Below, in pieces: positions 59,715 through 64,000 of a stretch of DNA of 64,000 bases (its first letter is position 1; every line of letters begins with the position of its first letter). Source of the DNA: Chitinophagales bacterium (GTDB taxonomy: Bacteria; Bacteroidota; Bacteroidia; Chitinophagales; UBA8649). A model generated the notes under the pieces. That model ran no database searches. It was given only the letters and a program-made list of their open reading frames with translations, and was not told the origin of the DNA. The position numbers and the translations under genes are program-made. Location of the stretch: positions 1-64,000 of the forward strand of contig JACJYS010000001.1 of assembly GCA_020635995.1 (NCBI GenBank), in the 5' to 3' direction.

Positions 59715-59890
59715 TAAAGTTTAAACCAAATGTAAGAAATTAATTTAATAATCTATATAGAGCGGTACGGTGAAAAACACCGACCACAAGGAAAATGTTG
59801 TTCCAAATGGTTAGTAGTTTACACCAAACCCTGTCCGTTAAAGACTGGCTATTCAAGTAGCTTTTACTACTCTAAATTTGATTGCAACAC
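59715..59890 (+). other. Structured intergenic stretch, possible small RNA
   Basis: The 274-base gap between the kinase gene and CDGSH gene holds hairpin CGGTGAAAAACACCG (59768-59782) and a weaker one (AGTAG with ACTACT near 59857-59872). It is less AT-rich than other gaps. I recognise no RNA family. Together with the -24/-12-like element this makes a candidate small RNA, but the evidence is weak. Confidence 0.25.
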
Positions 59891-59903
59891 CACCAAAAAA
59901 CAC

Positions 59904-60101
59904 TTACATTTTACTCTGAAAACCTATTCTATTGTGGCTGGCATCGCATAAAGGCATTTTGCCCGAATTGCCACAGCGACAAAGCACCAAACGCTCCATT
60001 TCTTTGGTTTCACCATCTTCATTTTCAAACACAAATTTGCCTGTTATAATTATTGGCCCATTGGGTTTGGTATAAACATTTACTTTTTTCTTATTTTCCA
60101 T
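59904..60101 (-). CDS. CDGSH-type iron-sulfur protein
   Basis: 65 residues. The C-terminal motif CRCGNSGKMPLCDASH supplies the three Cys and one His that bind a 2Fe-2S cluster in CDGSH proteins; CDASH replaces CDGSH. FENEDGETKEMERLVL precedes it, as in solo CDGSH proteins of Bacteroidota. There is no membrane helix, unlike eukaryotic mitoNEET. Role unknown. Confidence 0.85.
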   Translation of the reverse strand: MENKKKVNVYTKPNGPIIITGKFVFENEDGETKEMERLVLCRCGNSGKMPLCDASHNRIGFQSKM

Positions 60102-60113
60102 ATTGTATAAAAC

Positions 60114-60157
60114 AAAAAAGCTTGCAATAAACTATCAATAGAATTGCAAGCTTTTAA
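60114..60157 (-). terminator. Rho-independent terminator after the gene at 60179-60694
   Basis: Thirteen-base inverted repeat AAAAGCTTGCAAT (60116-60128) with ATTGCAAGCTTTT (60143-60155) around a 14-base loop, followed on the minus strand by a T-rich run. It lies between two minus-strand genes and would separate their transcripts. Confidence 0.6.
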
Positions 60158-60178
60158 AATCACTACTAAAAAATGTCT

Positions 60179-60694
60179 TTAAAAATCCGTTACGTTAGTG
60201 TTTTTTTTATAAGCTTCTGCGGCTTCCCAATCGCTTACTAATTCAAACTCAAACTTGTTGTAATTATAGTTGTAAAGCGATAACGTAACATCTGCCACTA
60301 TCCATTGTTTTGAAACTTTGTCGTCATCTACCGCTTCATTCACGTGGTCGCCATATTTATAATCTACTATAAATTCCATTTCTTCCACGTCTTTCTTTTT
60401 CCCCTCAAGCAGTACTTTGTATAATCTACTGTTATCGTCAGAAAAAACGTAATAAATATTAGTTAGTCTAACACTTCCTATCGTTAAATCGTCATTAGGC
60501 AAAGTATAAAACTTACCTCCATTTAATAAATCAACTTTAGTGGCGGGCACAAAATTTACTTTTTGTCCATTTACAAAGGTAGAATCTACATGCGTACCCC
60601 AAATAAAGTTTCTAAATCCTTCAATTCGGTCATCTACTTGAGCAAAAGAGTTTAACGTAAAACCCACAAATAATACTAATAAAAATTTTTTCAT
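60179..60694 (-). CDS. Secreted protein of unknown function
   Basis: 171 residues. Signal peptide MKKFLLVLFVGFTLNSFAQ, then a small mixed alpha/beta domain with RNFIWGTHVDSTFVNG and LYKVLLEGKKKDVEEMEF. The FxWGT start followed by strand pairs is often seen in small periplasmic Bacteroidota proteins without a named role. No catalytic motif. Confidence 0.65.
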   Translation of the reverse strand: MKKFLLVLFVGFTLNSFAQVDDRIEGFRNFIWGTHVDSTFVNGQKVNFVPATKVDLLNGGKFYTLPNDDLTIGSVRLTNIYYVFSDDNSRLYKVLLEGKKKDVEEMEFIVDYKYGDHVNEAVDDDKVSKQWIVADVTLSLYNYNYNKFEFELVSDWEAAEAYKKNTNVTDF

Positions 60695-60796
60695 GTTACT
60701 TTTTGTTTCTGGTGTTCAAAACTGCGACATATTTTTAAGTTACACAAAATCAATCAAACAGATTTAACCACACACTAAAAATCAATGTCTTGTTTA

Positions 60797-60829
60797 TTGT
60801 TCAATCCTTAAAAAATTGCCTTAAATTTG
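60797..60829 (+). promoter_or_regulatory. Promoter of the asparaginase-like gene (TTG, 22-base spacer, TAAATTTG)
   Basis: TTG at 60797-60799 and TAAATTTG at 60822-60829 form both halves of the Bacteroidota promoter; the ATG is 19 bases further on. Confidence 0.5.
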
Positions 60830-60848
60830 TTGCTAAACTTAAATTACT

Positions 60849-61334
60849 ATGTCGGTAAGAATATTAGCTACAGGTGGAACTTTTGATAAAGAGTATAATA
60901 TGATAGACGGTCAGCTTTATTTTACTGAAACCAATATACCTGAAATTTTGAAATTAGGAAGATGCACTGTTCCTTATACTATACGTACTTTAATGCTGGT
61001 AGATAGTTTAGACATGACAGATACAGATAGAGAAATAATTAAAGTAAATGCTCAAAACTGCGAAGAAGAAAATGTACTTATAACACACGGAACAGACACT
61101 ATTACCAACACCGCTAAATTTTTAGCAGAAGCTAATATTGGAAAAACCATAGTATTAACAGGAGCAATGATTCCTTATGATTTTGGAGCCAGCGATGCAC
61201 TTTTTAATTTGGGAAGTGCCTTGGCATTTGTTCAAACTCTTCCTGTGGGCGTTTATGTAGTAATGAATGGCAAATATTACTCTTGGGATAAAGTAAGAAA
61301 AAACAAGAAAACCGGTTTTTTTGAAGCTATTTAA
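60849..61334 (+). CDS. Asparaginase N-terminal domain protein (half-length)
   Basis: 161 residues. LATGGTFDKEYN and ITHGTDTITNTA carry the two threonine-containing active-site motifs of type I/II asparaginases, and VLTGAMIPYDFGASDA follows. Normal asparaginases have about 330 residues; here the C-terminal domain is missing although the frame ends cleanly in a Lys-rich tail. Short stand-alone versions exist in Bacteroidota, so this is probably a real short protein. Its catalytic activity is doubtful without the second domain, which normally completes the site. Confidence 0.8.
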   Translation: MSVRILATGGTFDKEYNMIDGQLYFTETNIPEILKLGRCTVPYTIRTLMLVDSLDMTDTDREIIKVNAQNCEEENVLITHGTDTITNTAKFLAEANIGKTIVLTGAMIPYDFGASDALFNLGSALAFVQTLPVGVYVVMNGKYYSWDKVRKNKKTGFFEAI

Positions 61335-61459
61335 TCCTAAGGTTTAAATAAAACAAAGTTCGTATTATCAAAAATCGGACTTATAAATAAGGCAAAAACT
61401 TTACAAAGCGAGATAAAATAAATTACTTAGCATCATTAAAGATTTAAGGTGTTTTTTTT

Positions 61460-61503
61460 AAGTCGCTCTGTAAAGCTAAAATTTTGTAGAGCGACTTTTT
61501 TAT
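61460..61503 (+). terminator. Rho-independent terminator after the asparaginase-like gene
   Basis: AAGTCGCTCT (61460-61469) pairs with AGAGCGACTT (61488-61497), loop of 18 bases, followed by a T run. It stands 125 bases after the stop and just before the DUF2147 gene, so read-through control of that gene is possible. Confidence 0.65.
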
Positions 61504-61517
61504 TTCAATAAGAAAAC

Positions 61518-61946
61518 ATGAAAATTAAAATAATAACCATATCAATTGTCCTAATGGCTTTTACCTCTGCTAAAAGCCAGCAAAACAGAATATTTGGCAA
61601 ATGGGCAAATGAAGATTCTACACAAGTGGTGCAGTTTTATAAAGAAGGAGATCATTATAATGCCAAATTAATTTATTTTAATGATGAAAATGCCGACATT
61701 CTTTTAGATACTGAAAATGATGATGAAAACCTAAAAAAAAGACGCGTTTTAAATGCTACCGTTTGGACAGGTTTTGAATATCAAGCAGATAAAGACATGT
61801 GGAAATATGGCGAAATATACAATTATAAAAACGGCAATACCTATACAGGAAAAATAAGAATAGAAGGAGATGAACTACGGCTAACAGGCTACTATGGTTT
61901 CTTTTTCTTTTTAGCCAAAACACAAAAATGGTATAAGCAACATTAA
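61518..61946 (+). CDS. DUF2147-family secreted protein
   Basis: 142 residues. The signal peptide MKIKIITISIVLMAFTSAKS is followed by FGKWANEDSTQVVQFY and the family blocks RRVLNATVWTGFEY, GEIYNYKNGNTYTGKI and ELRLTGYYGFFFF. DUF2147 proteins are small beta-barrel-like periplasmic proteins of unknown role. The regulator gene follows after one base, so they are probably co-transcribed. Confidence 0.85.
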   Translation: MKIKIITISIVLMAFTSAKSQQNRIFGKWANEDSTQVVQFYKEGDHYNAKLIYFNDENADILLDTENDDENLKKRRVLNATVWTGFEYQADKDMWKYGEIYNYKNGNTYTGKIRIEGDELRLTGYYGFFFFLAKTQKWYKQH

Positions 61947-61947
61947 A

Positions 61948-63126
61948 ATGAGTACGGAGATACTATATTATATTGGTATAAGCCAAAGTTTGTTTGTGGC
62001 ATTTGTAGTGCTTACAAAAAAAGACAAGCACGCTTCTGACTATATATTAATGACGTGGTTGCTTACCATAGCATTAAAATTTAGTATTTTACTTATTAGT
62101 GCAGAGCATAGCGAGTTTTTTGACGACCAATTTTCTATAGGATTAATTCCCTTAACTTTTGGTCCTTTTTTATATTTATACACTAAATATTTATTGTTTA
62201 AACGGCATTTTTTTAGGTCAAAAGATTTTATTCATTTTATCCCTTTTATACTACTAACTATTCTATATTTTGCCTTTTTTAAAGAAAAACTAACTTTTAA
62301 CGGTCCTTTAATTCTTAAAAAAGATGGGTATATTCCTTTTAGGCTTCTGTATGCCTTTGCCTTTGTATCGTCTATAATTTCTTATGCGTATATGACTTTA
62401 AAATTATTGGCTAAAAACAGAAACTTACTTAAAGATAGATTCTCTTATTTTTCTGAAAATAACGAACTAAACTGGCTATATGCCTTAACGGCAATTTTTC
62501 TGCTTACATACAGCACTTATTTTGCATTAGGCGGTTATAATGCCATTAAAGGTGTTCAGTATTTTGACATTGGATATACTGCCGATATTTTTCTTACTAT
62601 TTTAGCTTTTACGGTTAGTTATTTTGGTTTAAAACAGCCTTATTTATTTAGGTATATACCAGAAAAAACTGAAAAAGACGATGATGAAGAAAACAACACG
62701 CCAAAGCAAAAACAGGGCGAAGACGATGATGATAGTACTGAAAAATATAAAAACTCAACATTAACAGACGAGCAAAAAGAGAGATACATAAAGCACATTT
62801 TTGCTTTTACGGAAAGCGAAAAACCTTATTTAAACTCAGAATTGACAGTGCAAGATTTATCAAAACAACTGAATATTTCAAGGCATCATTTAACCGAGAT
62901 ACTGAATAATGATATAGGAAAAAACTTTTTTACTTTTATAAATGAATATAGAATAAAAGAAGTGCAGCGCAGGCTTTTAGACCCTAAGTTTGAGCACTTA
63001 ACTATAGTGGCTATTGCTTTTGACAGTGGGTTTAATTCAAAAAGTACTTTTAACAGTATTTTTAAACAACAAACCGACACTACGCCATCAAAATGGCGTA
63101 GTGAACAGTTGAAAAATTTAGAGTAA
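61948..63126 (+). CDS. AraC-family regulator with seven-helix membrane N-terminus
   Basis: 392 residues. About seven helices fill residues 1-235, then an acidic linker (DDDEEN and EDDDDS). The C-terminal AraC DNA-binding domain has LTVQDLSKQLNISRHHLTEIL and IVAIAFDSGFNSKSTFNSIF with the two helix-turn-helix units. Such proteins sense a signal in the membrane and bind DNA with the cytoplasmic end. Target genes are unknown. It ends two bases from the convergent DUF805 gene. Confidence 0.85.
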   Translation: MSTEILYYIGISQSLFVAFVVLTKKDKHASDYILMTWLLTIALKFSILLISAEHSEFFDDQFSIGLIPLTFGPFLYLYTKYLLFKRHFFRSKDFIHFIPFILLTILYFAFFKEKLTFNGPLILKKDGYIPFRLLYAFAFVSSIISYAYMTLKLLAKNRNLLKDRFSYFSENNELNWLYALTAIFLLTYSTYFALGGYNAIKGVQYFDIGYTADIFLTILAFTVSYFGLKQPYLFRYIPEKTEKDDDEENNTPKQKQGEDDDDSTEKYKNSTLTDEQKERYIKHIFAFTESEKPYLNSELTVQDLSKQLNISRHHLTEILNNDIGKNFFTFINEYRIKEVQRRLLDPKFEHLTIVAIAFDSGFNSKSTFNSIFKQQTDTTPSKWRSEQLKNLE

Positions 63127-63128
63127 CA

Positions 63129-63527
63129 TTACTCTACTAAGTTATCTTCTATAGAAAGTTCTCCCGTTTTAGGATTTGAACCATATTCATTAGAACCAGC
63201 ATCGCTATCTTTAACCATTAAATATATTAAGTATAGACCTCCAATTAATGGTATAAAAGCTATTAATAGCCACCACCCGCTTTTGCCTACATCGTGTAGC
63301 CTTCTAACTGCCACAGCTAAGCCCGGCATCAAAACAGCTAAAGTATATAATCCATATATGGGACCATATCCTATACTATCTATAGCTATTCCTAATACAT
63401 TGTCAAGCACCATTGCCACAACAGCAAAAATCATATTAAAAAGTGCAAACATCCAATACTCTTTACGCCTTGCTCTTCCGTTAAAATTTGCGTAGTTATC
63501 TCTAACTACTTTTAAAAACCATTCCAT
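63129..63527 (-). CDS. DUF805-family membrane protein
   Basis: 132 residues from the ATG at 63527 (MEWFLKVVRDNYANFNGR), preferred over one at 63605 that would overlap the next gene upstream. NFNGRARRKEYWMFALF and VRRLHDVGKSGWWLLIAFIP are the family signature. About four helices. Its last residues, ELSIEDNLVE, repeat the tail of the neighbouring DUF5684-like protein. Function unknown. Confidence 0.85.
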   Translation of the reverse strand: MEWFLKVVRDNYANFNGRARRKEYWMFALFNMIFAVVAMVLDNVLGIAIDSIGYGPIYGLYTLAVLMPGLAVAVRRLHDVGKSGWWLLIAFIPLIGGLYLIYLMVKDSDAGSNEYGSNPKTGELSIEDNLVE

Positions 63528-63579
63528 AATTATTAAAGTTTTAAAGTGAATTAATTTGCTAAAGATAAAAAAATAAACT

Positions 63580-63975
63580 TTATTCTTCCACCAAATTATC
63601 TTCAATGCTTAATTCCCTCTTTTCCAAATATTGAGCATCACCAAAACCAAGTATAGGCCAAAATATAAAACTTAGCATAATTAACCCTACCCCAAATAAA
63701 GCACTTTTGCCAAATTTTTTAGCTAATTCTATACTAATTATTATGTGAAATATTATACTTATGTAGGGTATTAATAACAACAATACCCACCACCCAGGTT
63801 TTCCTGCTATTTTTGCCATTACATAATAGTTATAAAAAGGTATTATACATTCCCATCCTTCGTATCCTGCTTTTTTAAACACTTTCCACATAGAAGCAAT
63901 TAGTAAAACAACTATTGGTAGAAAAACAATTAAAAATATTAGAAACACCATAACTACTCCTGTATTATTGTCCAT
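63580..63975 (-). CDS. DUF5684-like membrane protein
   Basis: 131 residues. Helix 1 (about 9-28), then MWKVFKKAGYEGWECIIPFY and MAKIAGKPGWWVLLLLIPYI, the pattern of DUF5684/signal-peptidase-linked membrane proteins. It ends KRELSIEDNLVEE, nearly the same tail as the DUF805 protein 53 bases downstream. The function is not known. Confidence 0.75.
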   Translation of the reverse strand: MDNNTGVVMVFLIFLIVFLPIVVLLIASMWKVFKKAGYEGWECIIPFYNYYVMAKIAGKPGWWVLLLLIPYISIIFHIIISIELAKKFGKSALFGVGLIMLSFIFWPILGFGDAQYLEKRELSIEDNLVEE

Positions 63976-64000
63976 TGATTAATTTTATAACGCAAATGTA

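Noticed and set aside
59756..59860. Signal recognition particle RNA or tmRNA in the gap after the kinase gene
   Set aside because: The conserved SRP loop and tmRNA ends are absent, so only an unnamed structured stretch is reported.
1..64000. CRISPR arrays, tRNA or rRNA genes, transposases
   Set aside because: I saw no regularly spaced repeats, no cloverleaf-like genes, no rRNA segments and no transposase motifs.

Overview
The window comes from a low-GC (roughly 30%) member of the Bacteroidota. The signs are the -7 promoter box TAnnTTTG in front of several genes, weak or absent Shine-Dalgarno sequences, frequent TTG and GTG starts, lipoproteins with short leaders, and typical families (DUF2147, a membrane-anchored AraC-type regulator, a solo CDGSH protein). 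No rRNA, tRNA, CRISPR array or insertion sequence was seen.

From 1 to about 46.4 kb lies a very large surface-polysaccharide (O-antigen-type) locus, almost entirely on the minus strand. Its recognisable core is an ABC-type exporter (Wzm at 43.5 kb with two Wzt ATPases), nine glycosyltransferase-like genes, and enzymes making unusual sugars: an FdtA/FdtB-like pair, a WecE-like aminotransferase, a GDP-mannose 3,5-epimerase-like protein, a UDP-glucuronate 4-epimerase-like protein, a PP-loop sugar amidotransferase with a nitrilase-family neighbour, a NodU-type carbamoyltransferase, an asparagine synthase and an asparagine-synthase-like protein, and a sulfotransferase-like protein.

Three layers within this locus are unusual. 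(1) A cassette of eight genes occurs twice in the same order (18.5-26.6 kb and 36.4-43.5 kb): family 2 glycosyltransferase, TauD-like oxygenase, NeuD-like acyltransferase, Asp/Asn-hydroxylase-like oxygenase, PhyH-like oxygenase, HTTM-like membrane protein, small membrane-anchored protein, and Wzt. One variable gene, an asparagine-synthase-like or a sulfotransferase-like one, sits before Wzt. (2) Six membrane proteins resemble the HTTM/vitamin-K-dependent carboxylase family. All keep the lysine-tryptophan motif of that family; five lie beside a small membrane-anchored partner, and in the sixth the partner domain appears to be fused. (3) A common N-terminal membrane module with a YYP/WYP motif heads proteins that then carry unrelated outer domains (SGNH hydrolase, transglutaminase-like, HTTM, partner domain). 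Together they suggest a membrane- or periplasm-facing modification system linked to polysaccharide export. Its chemistry cannot be read from sequence alone.

From 46.4 to 64 kb the content turns to housekeeping genes: rlmD, tadA, a lipid kinase, an MFS transporter, recX, a glycosyltransferase and GNAT pair, an ECF sigma factor with a probable anti-sigma protein, rlmN, an AarF/UbiB kinase, CDGSH, a half-length asparaginase, DUF2147, an AraC-type regulator, DUF805 and DUF5684. A duplicated promoter and first codons of rlmD at 46.83-46.90 kb, separated from the intact gene by an inserted radical SAM gene, mark a recombination scar at the edge of the polysaccharide locus.
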